Below are positions 30,719 through 41,258 of a stretch of 64,000 nucleotides of DNA, in pieces (the stretch's first letter is position 1; every line of letters begins with the position of its first letter). The DNA lies in contig JAWZSP010000006.1 in NCBI GenBank assembly GCA_034401135.1, positions 4,464,001 through 4,528,000 of the forward strand, given 5' to 3'. Below the pieces are notes generated by a model, which saw only the letters and a list, made by a program, of their open reading frames with translations, searched no databases and was not told where the DNA came from. The stretch comes from Volutella citrinella (taxonomy: Eukaryota > Ascomycota > Sordariomycetes > Hypocreales > Nectriaceae). A program made the position numbers and the translations under genes.

Positions 30719-30872
30719 CTACTTGGAACCGAGCCGTCTCATTCATCGCCTGAAATGATCCCTAATCCGTAGACATTCATCCATATATATCCTCGAATAA
30801 GCAGTCTTCGAAGAAGCAGTCTTCGCGTGTATCTTTATCTTTCACCCTGACGGTTTTGATTCCATCATCACC

Positions 30873-31715
30873 ATGACGTCGTCCTACCTCATTCAAATGT
30901 TTTCGCTCGAGGGAAAGACCGCAATCGTGACTGGAGGTACCGGAGGCCTCGGGTCTGCTATGACCACAGCTCTTGCCCGAGCAGGTGCATCAATTGTCTC
31001 GATTGAAATGCCCAATGACCCATTGTCGGAACAATTGAACGGCACAATGAAGGAACTTGGGGCAAGCTTGCAATCCTTTAATTGTGATCTTCAAGATAGT
31101 TCAAGCCTGAGAGACTGTTACAAGGCCATTTGGGATACAGGGATAACCCCAGACATTCTACTAAATTGCGCCGGATTAATGCGCCGGAACCTTTGCGAAG
31201 CCGCCACGGACGAGGAAATTGACCTGGTAAGTTTCATGCAAGCGTGAACGCTTTTGAGCTTCTTTTATTGAATATACATGGCATAGCTCGTCAATGTGAA
31301 TTTAAAGGCTGCATACATCTCTGCGCAAGAATTTGGGCGGAAACTTCTAGCCCTTGGGCGCCCTGGGAAAATAATCAACATTGCATCGGTTGCCTCGTTC
31401 CAAGCAGGTCTCAACACAAGCGTTTATTCCGCAACGAAAGGGGCCGTTTTACAAATGACAAAGGCTTTTAGCAATGAATGGGCATCCAAGGGCATACAAG
31501 TCAATGCTATTGCGCCAGGTTTCATGAAAACAACCATGACTACGACCTATCAAGATGATGCAAAGATGACGGAATACCTCATGGCACGAGTTCCTGCGGC
31601 TAGGTGGGGTGAGCCAAACGATTTGGAGGCGGCGGCACTGTTCCTCTCCGCTCCTGGAAATAAGTTCACGACAGGTATTTGCTTAGCGGTTGATGGTGGA
31701 TACTTGGGCAAGTAG
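30873..31715 (+). CDS. Short-chain dehydrogenase/reductase
   Basis: Structure join(30873..31226,31287..31715), 260 aa; one 60 bp intron (GTAAGT...CATAG). Classical SDR signatures: cofactor loop VTGGTGGLGSA, NCAG, catalytic Ser in IASVASF, Tyr/Lys in VYSATKGAV, and AIAPGFMKT. An acidic residue after strand 2 (SIEMPND) suggests NAD(H) preference. It most resembles gluconate 5-dehydrogenase/KduD-type SDRs. The substrate is unknown. In this cluster it could oxidise a secondary alcohol to the ketone used by the neighbouring Baeyer-Villiger monooxygenase. No targeting signal seen. Confidence 0.9.
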
Positions 31716-32137
31716 TTGCAGTTCAAGGTGTCGTGTACATGCTCAAAATGGATGTGTCATGATACTGAAAATCGATATCCTTGTATGTGTGCCGATGACG
31801 CTGCAAGTTCCTGAATCTTTTTATGCAATGCTTGATATAATAAATGATTGTGTTCGGACAGAATAATGAGAGAACATAACATATGTCTGGGAACAAATTG
31901 CCATTGCATCCTCCATTTCAGTAATTGTACAGTCACCATGTACATATAGATTTTAAACTCATCAAGCAAAATTGCAAGCAGATTGTTTATAGCCATGGGT
32001 GTAGCAATGATTTTGCGTAGCTTGGTCAGAGGCATCAAGTTGGTAGAACCGCAGTGAATGTTTGGCGCAATCAGTTAGATAGGAAATTCGAATATAAATG
32101 TCTATATGACAACTGTAGAGCACGCTACTAATCCAAG
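31716..32137. other. Intergenic between convergent genes
   Basis: About 0.4 kb, AT-rich, between the 3' ends of the SDR and the monooxygenase. No gene seen. Confidence 0.5.
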
Positions 32138-34235
32138 TTAATACTTGATGCTCTCAAAACCCTCATCGGGATTATCAAAGTAGTACGTCGAATCGTGTCC
32201 TTCGGCCTCCATTGTCGAGAACCCATTGCCTAGGTAGGCAAAACGGTTCTTTTTCACTGGTGTCCAATCAAAGTCCTCATATCTGGGCTTTGCTAGCATA
32301 TGGAACCAGTGGACCCTACTGCCCGGGTGCAAAGCGACAATCGGTCCGTCAATCTTCCCGTTCTTGAACCATGACCGGCAATGCGAGCTCCACGCGGTGC
32401 GTTTCATGAAGACGTCGATGTGTTCACTGAAGTCATTGACGGCTGATTGCTTGGCAACAACTGATTTGATGCCTTCCGTTTGGCATTTATGAAGTAGCTG
32501 CATGATGTACTTGGCCGAGTGCTCCAAAATTGGAAGAACAGAGCCGTGGCCGATAGGAGCGTTGGGACCAAGAAACACTTCAGGGTATGATTAGCTTGTC
32601 TGGAGGATCGAGGTATGAAGGCGGCTGAAGGTTCTTACTGAAATGGTTGGGGAAGTTGGGAACAGCAAGTGACAGATAAGCCTCTGGCTTGTCTTTCCAT
32701 TGGTCGCCAAGTTGTATGCCCCCCTGGCCCACGACGGGATACCTTGGACAAAAGGAAATGTCGAAGCCAGTGGCACAAATGAACATGTCGATTTTCAAAA
32801 CTTCCCCGGTCACCAGCTTCACGCCGTCGGGCACAATTTCCTTAATTGAGTCTGTTACGACGCGAACATTTTCCTTGATTAGAGCTTCGAGATATCCGTT
32901 ACCAGGCGTCGGCCGGCGGCAGCCAACGGCGAAGGTAGGTAGCATGTGTTTCAATAGCGGCGAGTCGTGGCCCAACTTTCCCTTCATCTCATTGATTGAG
33001 AATCTCACGGCTTCCTCTTGCTCGGGGGAATCTTTCATGATCTGCCCTGGACGTCAGTGTGTAGTCGGTTCACTCGGCACGTTACCCAGAACCCACAAAT
33101 TTGAAACGGGAGTTGAGCTCTGATTCAATGTCTTTGCGATAGCGCATGTATGCTTCCGGATCATTCCTAAATGTTTCCTTTTGTTCTTGGGAAACTTGGT
33201 TTCCTGTCAGTCAGTGGGGCAAGACTCGAGATTACTCTGAGGCTAATTCTTACAGGCAAAGTTGGATCCGCCCGGCCCTGCTTTGCTTTGTGCAAATCCC
33301 GCGGTAATCCATGTCGGGGTACGAATAAAAGTTATGAGCTCCTTGACATCTGCATATTTAATCAGAGACGGCATCAAGGGTTGAGTAGAGGAAGAGATGC
33401 GAAAAACATACCAGGCTGTATCGTCGGCACAATCTGGACCCCGGAAGAGCCGCAGCCAAGGACGGCTACAGTCTTGCCTCTCCAATCGGCTGACATGTCC
33501 CAGGCCGCGCTGTGCAGCAGTGTGCCTTTAAAGGTATGAAGACCAGGAATGTCGGGCCATTTCCAGTTGCTGGGGTGGTGTAAGCCATGGGGGACAGGGG
33601 CACATGAATTATTTGCAGGTGCTTAACAACGTACTTGAGAATTCCCGAACCACTAATCATGAAATCACACCAGTCATCGATGACATTACCGTTGACCAAG
33701 TCCTCGATCTTGAGGTTCCATATCGCTTTTTCTTGGTCCCAAACGGCGCTTTTGACTTGGTGACTGAGCTTGATGAATCGATACAACTCATACTTTTCCG
33801 CGAGGTTCCGGAAGTACTGCAGAATATCGGGAGCAGATGAGTAGCTGAGTGTGAAATTAGTGCACCAAGAACAAGAACAAGCCGCTTGAATATTCTATTT
33901 CGGAAAGCCACTCACAAGTTCTTCCAATCCGGATTCGACTCCCAGGTAAATTGGTAATTATGCGAGGGGATGTCGCAAGCGCAGCCAGGGTATCTGTTCT
34001 CGTACCACGTGCCTCCAACTTCAGGGTTCTTTTCGTAGACGACGTGAGAGACGTTTTGCATATGTCTATTGATTTGATAGGCCAAGTTCAACCCTGCAGC
34101 GCCAGCACCAACGGTAACAACTCGCAGCTTGCGAGCCTCTCCTAGGGGCGTGTCTAGCAACTGGTAGCCGCTGGTAGAACCGTTGGCTTTGGCATCGCCA
34201 TTGGCTGCGTATACGTTGGGGTTAAGCTCAACCAT
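32138..34235 (-). CDS. Type I Baeyer-Villiger monooxygenase (FAD, NADPH)
   Basis: Structure complement(join(32138..32577,32639..33041,33097..33194,33254..33349,33412..33569,33635..33844,33916..34235)), 574 aa; six introns of 55-71 bp and the frame closes. The fifth exon must start after an AACCAAG acceptor, because the nearer GACAG acceptor would create a stop. Motifs: FAD Rossmann VTVGAGAAGLNLAYQ, EVGGTWYENRYPGCACD, the BVMO fingerprint FKGTLLHSAAW (FxGxxxHxxxW), the NADPH Rossmann VAVLGCGSSGVQ, and ICATGFD. The family inserts oxygen next to a ketone carbonyl, giving an ester or lactone. The esterase and lactonase in the same cluster could then hydrolyse the product. It is divergent from the CTF1/Far-like regulator. 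Confidence 0.92.
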
Positions 34236-34956
34236 GATGATGATGACACTTTGAAGTCTGGAAACAGTCTTGATGATGGTTGTTTGTGAGTCTGAGCTGA
34301 AGGCCAGGGAATGACTAGTGGCTAGGCCGACGATTTGTAGGGCCTTTGTCGGTGAAACCGCTCCAGCTCCGCTCCAGCTGACCCTGGCTCGGGATATGGG
34401 CATGGCCAGGGCCAACCCAAACCGGCTGATGCAGTGTGAAGCCCCGGGTAACTGCGACGAGACCCACAGCATATAACCGAACCGAGTGATCGACTTAAGT
34501 TAGCGTCGGCCCATGGCTGGCTGACTAGTTACGCATATCGCCGTGTTCGGTTAGACACTTGGGGTCACGTAACGAGTTGCTTCGTAATTACGATTTTGTA
34601 CTGTAGTAAGCCGAACAAGATCGTCGCCACTCTCCGGCTTGGGCACATGATTGATGAGACTTGGAACTCGAGACTGCTAGCCAACCAACCAGCAACGTCA
34701 AGGTCAAGAGTCCTGATCCCGGCAAACTCTACGCTTTACCCCGCTCCCCATCCCCCGCTCCCCATCCCCCACACCCCATACTTTCTCCCCCGCGACGCCA
34801 CCATGACGACGGCGGCCTTCATCCTAGCTCGGCTTTGGGGATCCGCGTCCATCCCCTGCTGCGACCGAGGGCTATTTGGCACCGACACCTCCTGACCTAC
34901 CCGTCGCATCGCTATCGCCCTCGCCATCAACGTGTCGCGTTTCTGCCCCGTCCAAC
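34236..34956. promoter_or_regulatory. Bidirectional promoter, monooxygenase/regulator
   Basis: 721 bp between divergent ATGs. It contains CCGAGG at 34865-34870, a CT-rich leader with a duplicated CCCGCTCCCCATC block (about 34739-34768), and CCGAACCGAG near 34479. Confidence 0.45.
34865..34870 (-). promoter_or_regulatory. CCGAGG (reverse CCTCGG) site
   Basis: Far-type hexamer about 90 bp before the regulator ATG. It could reflect autoregulation, and is far (630 bp) from the monooxygenase ATG. Confidence 0.4.
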
Positions 34957-37250
34957 ATGACAACCAACGCTGGTGCCAATCCCCAGAGCAACGTCTCGCC
35001 CAGCCGGCCAAAGGGCTTCCGTCGGGCCAAGGCGGCCTGCAAGGCCTGCAACGCCCGCCGTGTGCGATGCGATGTCACCGAGTCTCGGCCGTGTTGGCAT
35101 TGCCGCAACCGCGAGACTCCATGCGAAATTGCAGAGTCGCGCCGGGGCAAGTGCGTCTTCAACTCTTGACTCTTGAGTCGTGCCAGGCCTGGGTTCACCC
35201 GCTGACAAGATGCAGATATGACAGATCTAGGCGACAGAAGGCGGCAGAGGAAGCTGCCATTCAGCCTGGGGTCCTGTCGCCCCCCGCAACAGTCGATAAA
35301 CCTCCCACGGGAAGCGTGTCAGAAGGCAGCCAGCATGGCCTGTCAGGCAATGACCAGAACCGTCGCGTCTCCGTCGACGTCGAGACGCTGGCGCCCCCCA
35401 TGTTGACGCCGGAAAACATGCAGTCGACGCCCGGAGCAAGCAGCGTCGAAGAAGGTCCTGAGATGCTATTTGCGCGGATGACAGATCCTGAGCCGAAGCA
35501 AGCAGAGACTCTGCAATTGAACTCAGAACTCTACGCGACTCCCAAAACACTCTATCTGGGCGAAGCCTTTAGTCTTGCCTATGTGGTCAAGACGGTGTGT
35601 AGCCCATCAGGCGATACCCTAGAGCCCACCAAACTCCACTACGCCGTCCCATCATCCGTTTCGCCTGGCAATGCGCCGTATGAAGCTCGGGCGGCCCCTC
35701 TCGACCAGGATGTGCTCGCCTTTCTCCAGGTCAAGGGCGCCATGAGTGTCCCGTCAAAACATGTCAGCGACGCCATGGTTCTAAGCTTCTTCCGATCAAT
35801 GCACCCTGCGTATCCAGTCTTCGATCGCAATGCGTTCGAAATAAGCTACCAGCAGGGTACCATGTCCCTGCTCGCGCTTCAAACTGTCTATTTTTTAGCC
35901 GCCACTGTTTGTGACGAACATTTACTCACACTCGCTGGCTTCTATAACCGGGACCAAGCCAGGAAGACTCTCTACCTTAGGGCCAAGCTGCTCTACGATG
36001 CAGACTACGAAAAAGACATCACTATTCTCACTGCTTGCCTCTTTCTCCTGGGGTTTTGGTGGCAGCAACCGCAGGATCAAAAGGACAGTTGGCATTGGTT
36101 GGGTTGTGCCATTAGTTTGGCACAGACCTCAGGAATGCACCGGTCCACATCGGCTTCCTGCTTCAATCCGCGCACGCGTTCGCTCTGGAAACGCATTTGG
36201 TGGTCCATTTATGTTCGGGACCGTCATGCTGCTGCCGCTTTGGGACGGCCCTGTCGCATCCGTGACGAAGACTGCGATGTCGAGCCTCTTTCCCCCGTTG
36301 ACTTTGAGTTCGATGGAGAGTCTGGTCCAGACATTGTTGGGAGCCAAGAGCCGTATCACGTCTCATATTGCATCAACATGTCCACGCTTGCAGTCGTGTT
36401 AGGACGTGTACTTACCTGGAGATTTTCTCCTGCGGCCGGTAAGAAGGCAACCGACCTGGAGAATATCACCGCTGATCTGCAAGGCTGGGAAGCGCAGCTA
36501 CCGGCCGAGATGCTACTTCATCCACTGCGGAATGCTCTTGATGCGCCGTTTTGGGCAGCTATGCTGCATGCGAGCTACCACAATTCTCGCATTCTCTTCT
36601 ACAGACCAACTCGGGTCGCCGTCGATGAATCCACCGAGGCCAAATGGAATCAATTCGCAGTCGGAGCTGCCGACTCGATAACGCGTCTCGCCGAAGACCT
36701 CCTTACGGCCGGCGTTTTACGCGAGGGCCAGCTTCATCTAATCCCCTCTCTTTTTGCCGCCCTTTCCATGCACGCCATTGTTATGCGGCGTAAAGACCCC
36801 GTTCGCCGCCTGCTTGCAGAAAACCGTGCGCGACAGTGTATGTTAGCCTTGAGTGAATTGTCCAAATCCTGGCCAGTTGGTGGTTGGATTCTACGTCTCT
36901 TCGTCCGCCTCATGGTCAAGCTCACAGGTCGGGAGTCTGGATTCGAGAGAACCACGGAGGCCACGCACGCGCCGACAAACTGCCACCCCCCGTTGTCTCT
37001 TGGCGGTCCTGATTCCGACATTCACCAGAACATAAACTCCAACGTTTTCTCGCTTGAAACGGAAGCTACCGTCGTAGGACAACCCAATCAAGGTTTTACC
37101 GAAGATGTAGGCGTCTGCTCAGTGGTAGCTTCAGCTATGGATCACAGTATGTTCGACTTTGAGGAGCTATTACAACAATCATTAGAAAGTCTATCACCAC
37201 TTGACTTCTTTTGCGAAATCAATAGCTCTGGAATTTTGGAGAACCAGTAG
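34957..37250 (+). CDS. Zn2Cys6 regulator, CTF1/FarA-like
   Basis: Structure join(34957..35150,35216..37250), 742 aa; the 65 bp intron lies just after the zinc cluster, a position common in fungal Zn2Cys6 genes. The cluster is CKACNARRVRCD...CWHCRNRETPC at residues ~27-55, followed by a basic linker (RRGKYDRSRRQK). The fungal_trans domain contains LSFFRSMHPAYPVFDR, FWWQQPQDQKDSWHWLGCAIS, and WKRIWWSIYVRDRHAAAALGRP followed by RIRDEDCDV. That last pattern is characteristic of the cutinase regulator CTF1 and the FarA/FarB regulators of fatty-acid utilisation. Those bind CCTCGG, present in all promoter regions around here. It sits in the middle of the cluster and is probably its regulator (inference). 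Confidence 0.88.
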
Positions 37251-37583
37251 CCCGCCCAGTTAAAATCAACCATAATTCCTCTACTTGTGTTTCATATACC
37301 GTGTAACAAGATTTGTGATGTTGAGTGTTTTTGAGTGTCTCTTAGTCTATGAAATTGGTACATCACTCCAATGCCACACCTTGATCAGTGCCTTGGTACG
37401 AGTATGCATCTAATTGATTGTCTTATCAAGCGAGGATTGTGTCACTTGCCCGATAATTTATGAATCCTAGGTCATGCCAGCACTGACCTTTTCGTTTTTC
37501 TCAACTTTGTTTATAGACGGGCTACAATGAGCTACAAAGCTATGTGCGGTTCGCTCGTGATTTAAAGCAGGCTGCATGACACC
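37251..37583. other. Intergenic between convergent genes
   Basis: About 330 bp between the 3' ends of the regulator and the esterase. No gene seen. Confidence 0.5.
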
Positions 37584-38765
37584 TTATGAGTCTGTTCTAA
37601 TTCTTGTTGCTACAAACTTGGCAATATCATTCAATGCGCGGTCGGCATTTTCATGAACGTCGGGCGGGAATTGAATATATCCGTGAGGACTGCCAGCGTA
37701 AAGTTTGAGAATGGCCTCTCCGCCAGACAGCATCCACCTGGTTGTCATAAATAGTGAGTCCTCCAGTAAGCAGTCCTCGGTCCCACAGGTGAACAAAGCT
37801 GGTGGGAGTCGTAAGTCGCCCAAGTTGGAGTAGAAAGGAGAAACTTGTGGGGAAATAATGTCATTCGAATCCATGCCGGACAAGTACGCTTCACGGAACC
37901 GAGTGAGCGACTCCTCATCGAGGACGAGGGTTGGAGACCGTCTGAAATTCCTGGTGCCGGGATGCCAGTGCAGCGAGAAAGTGCCGTAATGAAGCAGCAA
38001 ACCCGACAAACCAAAGTTCGCGTATCGCTCCACAGGGGAGCGCAAGAGGGCGAGTGCGCTCAACATTGCCAAGTTTGCGCCCGCGCTCTCACCCCCAATA
38101 AAGGTCAGCCTCGCACCGTAAACATCCAAACCGTTGTCAATGAGCCATTCCGATGCATCTATACAGTCGTCGGGGGCAGCTGGAAAACGGTGCTCCGGCG
38201 CGAGTCGGTATCCCACCGAGATGCAAATCAGGTTGCACCTATCCGCGATTGTTTGAAGATACGTATCCGACGACTCTTCATCGTTTAGAACCCAGCCACC
38301 ACCGTGCATATGTAAAAGAATGCCATTTGCGCTGCTATTGCCGTCGTGTGGCTTCAGAACTCGACAAGGGATGACCCGGCCGCTCTCGCGAGAGGGAATA
38401 TTGATAGATGTTGCCGATGGCAACAACACTGCACCTGGCAAAGGTGTAAGGCCTCGTCTTCTGAGTGATCGATACTCTGCGGCCCCTATCTGATTTCTCC
38501 GGCGATTAATTCCAACGTTGGTGGCTTCGTGCGGATGAGATGGTGGAATACTGACTTCGTACCACTTGTCTGTCTTACTTTCAAGCTTCTGCAGGTTTTG
38601 GTTATGTTCCGCGGTAGCAGGGCTAATCGATGAAGGACAAAGCTTGAGGCTATTGAGTCTGAGGTCGCTCAAAAGCTCAGAGCTTCTGTCATCGTCCCAC
38701 TCTGTCCGATGAGAGGTCTCCAACGCTGCGTTGCCGTTGACGGCATTGCTGTTGACTGAGCCCAT
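37584..38765 (-). CDS. Alpha/beta-hydrolase, hormone-sensitive-lipase type esterase
   Basis: Single exon, 393 aa from the internal ATG 38765 (MGSVNSNAVNG); an upstream in-frame ATG at 38810 would add 15 residues. I prefer the shorter form because MGSV starts are common and the upstream stretch looks like 5' leader. HSL-family motifs: oxyanion HMHGGGWVLN, nucleophile GGESAGAN, acid CGTEDCLLED, and His in GSPHGYIQF. No signal peptide, so cytosolic. The family hydrolyses short acyl esters. Beside a Baeyer-Villiger monooxygenase it is well placed to cleave the ester made from a linear ketone. Confidence 0.88.
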   Translation of the reverse strand: MGSVNSNAVNGNAALETSHRTEWDDDRSSELLSDLRLNSLKLCPSSISPATAEHNQNLQKLESKTDKWYEVSIPPSHPHEATNVGINRRRNQIGAAEYRSLRRRGLTPLPGAVLLPSATSINIPSRESGRVIPCRVLKPHDGNSSANGILLHMHGGGWVLNDEESSDTYLQTIADRCNLICISVGYRLAPEHRFPAAPDDCIDASEWLIDNGLDVYGARLTFIGGESAGANLAMLSALALLRSPVERYANFGLSGLLLHYGTFSLHWHPGTRNFRRSPTLVLDEESLTRFREAYLSGMDSNDIISPQVSPFYSNLGDLRLPPALFTCGTEDCLLEDSLFMTTRWMLSGGEAILKLYAGSPHGYIQFPPDVHENADRALNDIAKFVATRIRTDS

Positions 38766-38980
38766 TCTTCTTTTATACCACTCGCTGAACAAGTATTTAC
38801 ACAGTTTCATTAAAAATGAGAATTAGCCACTCACAATTATATACTGTCTTATCTCTCATCCTTTGTTCGCTCAAAGGGATAGGTTGGTGCTAAGGAGGCT
38901 GCAAATCGGGTTGTGGGCTACCATGCTGACCAAGCCGTCGGCTAGAGACGCGGTCTATATTACCGAATTTAATTCAGCGA

Positions 38981-38986
38981 CCTCGG
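38981..38986 (+). promoter_or_regulatory. CCTCGG site
   Basis: Far-type hexamer about 215 bp upstream of the esterase ATG. Confidence 0.4.
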
Positions 38987-39033
38987 GCTTCAAACCCACG
39001 GCTATATAGGGCTAAATACCTAGGCGTGACAGC

Positions 39034-40166
39034 CTATTTTTCGTATGAGTGGAAACCTGATCCGCTTTTGACACCCAGCTTGTTCTCGGCAATCATTTTC
39101 TTCAATACATCTCTAGGCTCCTGCGGCAACCCTGCTCGAACCGCGGCATAATGTTCTTCAATGTCCAAAACAACATCCAACCCTACCACATCCATCTGCT
39201 CACATGGGCCCTTCGGAGTCTTGAGGACGTCTTTGAAAATGGCATCGATCTCCCCGGGCGTTGCCACGCCCTCGGAAATTGCAAGCAAAGTCTCACGCTT
39301 GATCGCTGCCCAGACCCTACAGCAATATGGTTAAAATGATTCTCTCCAGTGATTCAAGGAACAGAGGGGTAATGCACCTGTTATAAATGTAACCCATGGA
39401 TGATTTTTTGACAACGAAAGGCGAGAACCCGTGGTCACGCGCTGCTTCGGCTACGTTCTGGAGCACTTCTGGGTTCGTAGTTTTGGAAGCCATAATTTCA
39501 AGGGCTATTGTTGATTAGAATCAGTGCATCGAGGTGAATCTACCGGGCCAACATTACCGGACGTCTCAGGCGGCCAATCTGCGAGATGTTAGGAGCTTGA
39601 TCTCAAAAGACATCATCAGTGCCACGCACAGGAATGGAGACTGATAAACTCATTGCCTGCTTTGATGGGTAGATCGTGGATGATCTCATCAATTGTGTAG
39701 CTACTCGAATTTGATGCAATAATCGTTCCGACGGGTGCCAGTTCGTCCAGTTCTCTGACTACGCTTCGTTTTAGAGGGAGGTTTTCGGGCAGGCACTAGA
39801 TTCAGCTGTCAAAACGGGGTTTAGCCTGAAAACGCCCGAGGAAAATTCCCACCTCGATGAGGAGCCATGACTGCCTAATGGCGCTCGATAGCTCCTGAGT
39901 GGTCTTGGTCGAGACTATTCCCCATTTCTCAGTAGAGCCGGACAAGGTTGGCCAGGACACCCGAAGTGCTTGGATCTCCTTGTCTGCCATCCGAAGCTGT
40001 CGCTCATCCTTGTCGATGAGATTGACAGGCCTTCCTCTACGTGTCCACTGCCAAGTATTAACGATACGTCCCTCGGAAACATTGCGTGCCTTCTACCCAT
40101 GAATGCCAGGCGTTTGCCCTGCGTGCCGGCTCCTAAAATGGTGACCGCTTTGAGTGTTTTGTCCAT
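39034..40166 (-). CDS. 3-hydroxyacyl-CoA dehydrogenase family protein (with a splice-donor anomaly)
   Basis: Exons complement(39034..39316, 39378..39504, 39558..39578, 39630..39795, 39853..40047, 40098..40166) give 286 aa in frame, including a 21-nt exon encoding WPPETS. Motifs: Rossmann VTILGAGTQGKRLA, NLIDKD at the end of strand 2 (NAD), TIIASNSSS, EFISLHSYWPPET, and the C-terminal HCDH domain (GYIYNR...GVATPGEIDAIFKD). The family oxidises 3-hydroxyacyl-CoA to 3-ketoacyl-CoA with NAD+, feeding the thiolase. Intron 1 is odd. In-frame joining needs a break between ATG and GGTAGA, so the donor has one extra G. A canonical GT donor shifts the frame, and the alternative acceptor drops four to five Rossmann residues. 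Confidence 0.8.
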
Positions 40167-41258
40167 CTTCGGGAAAGCTGAAAAGGGTTTTTGTCTTCTG
40201 GTTGTGTTGATTGAACTGGCACTTGTTTATCTGCCTACTGTCGGACTCTTCAAACAATTTTATATCCTGTATATTTGTGTTTCTCCCTGAGATCTTGTTC
40301 GATGCCCCAGCTTCGCAAAAAGCATAAACCCGAAAAGTGCGATATCCACTTAGCTCGGCTACTTGCTCATAATCCTAGCTAGCCTTTATCGAGTTAGGAT
40401 ACACCCATTAGTGCCAATCAAATTTGCTGTGTGCATGAGAATCTGACTTTGCTTAGTGTAACTTTTAGAGATGGGTGGAGTCAATCCCTCCCTCGGTCTT
40501 AGGCGGAAGTTATCCCAAACTCCCAAACACCGAGCTCTGTGGCCGGAACAATCCGCCTCCCCTCTGAAGACGGTCCGCACATGCACCTGTAGAATGCGCT
40601 ATCCGACCCACTGACTCTGATTCATCAAAAGTTTGAGGTCGATATGCGATGGATATAGAGCGATGCGGATGGCTACCCTACACTTGACCCAACCATTTCT
40701 TCGTCGAGTTTTAATCACTCAGTCCACTATTACACAATTAGGAGTAGTCATGTCTCTGACTAGGAAAAAGAGTCATATGCTGGGTATTAGTGACTGAGAG
40801 TTTGCTTACATTAATAATAGCGTTGGCACCTGCATAGTCAATGTATACAGGCTTGGAAATAAGCTATATAGAACTTTATAAAGAATGGATATTTGGCAGG
40901 AAAACAAGTTTAATATAATATATTCGCCAACCGATAACTGATTATTTAAGCGACTGTAATATCAAAGTTTATTAATCAGGAGTCGGTTATTGAAACTAGA
41001 TGTGTGTTGCTAAAATAAAACCCGCGACAAGATCGCCGTCGAAGCACCTATTTGTAGACAGAGGGAAAGTATGGCCAACAACATCCCTGCTCTTGATAGT
41101 TGTCTAGATTAGACTGCTAGCTACTCGGAAAGTTGGACACTCCTGTCGATGGTGTTGAAGAACTTAATCTTAATCTATTCGCTTACTATAACAGCTGAGC
41201 GACGGTTCGTCGAGATAGTCAAGTAAATTAGTCAACGATGTTTCCGCTACCCGTTGCT
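40167..41258. other. Intergenic; promoter of 3-hydroxyacyl-CoA dehydrogenase
   Basis: About 1.1 kb. The left part carries CCTCGG (40491-40496) and the near-match GCTCGGCTACTT (40353-40364). The right part is AT-rich (about 40780-41000). No gene seen. Confidence 0.5.
40491..40496 (+). promoter_or_regulatory. CCTCGG site
   Basis: Far-type hexamer about 325 bp upstream of the 3-hydroxyacyl-CoA dehydrogenase ATG. Confidence 0.4.

Larger units (their letters stand above)
30432..30872. promoter_or_regulatory. Bidirectional promoter, DUF3237/SDR
   Basis: 441 bp between divergent ATGs. It carries CCTCGG at 30649-30654 and 30713-30718 and a TATATATA stretch near 30784-30790, about 85 bp before the SDR ATG. 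A short direct repeat (AGCAGTCTTCG, twice) lies near 30800-30825. Confidence 0.5.

Noticed and set aside
38770..38777. TATAAAAG on the minus strand as the esterase TATA box
   Set aside because: It ends only about 5 bp from the preferred ATG, which would put transcription start inside the coding region.
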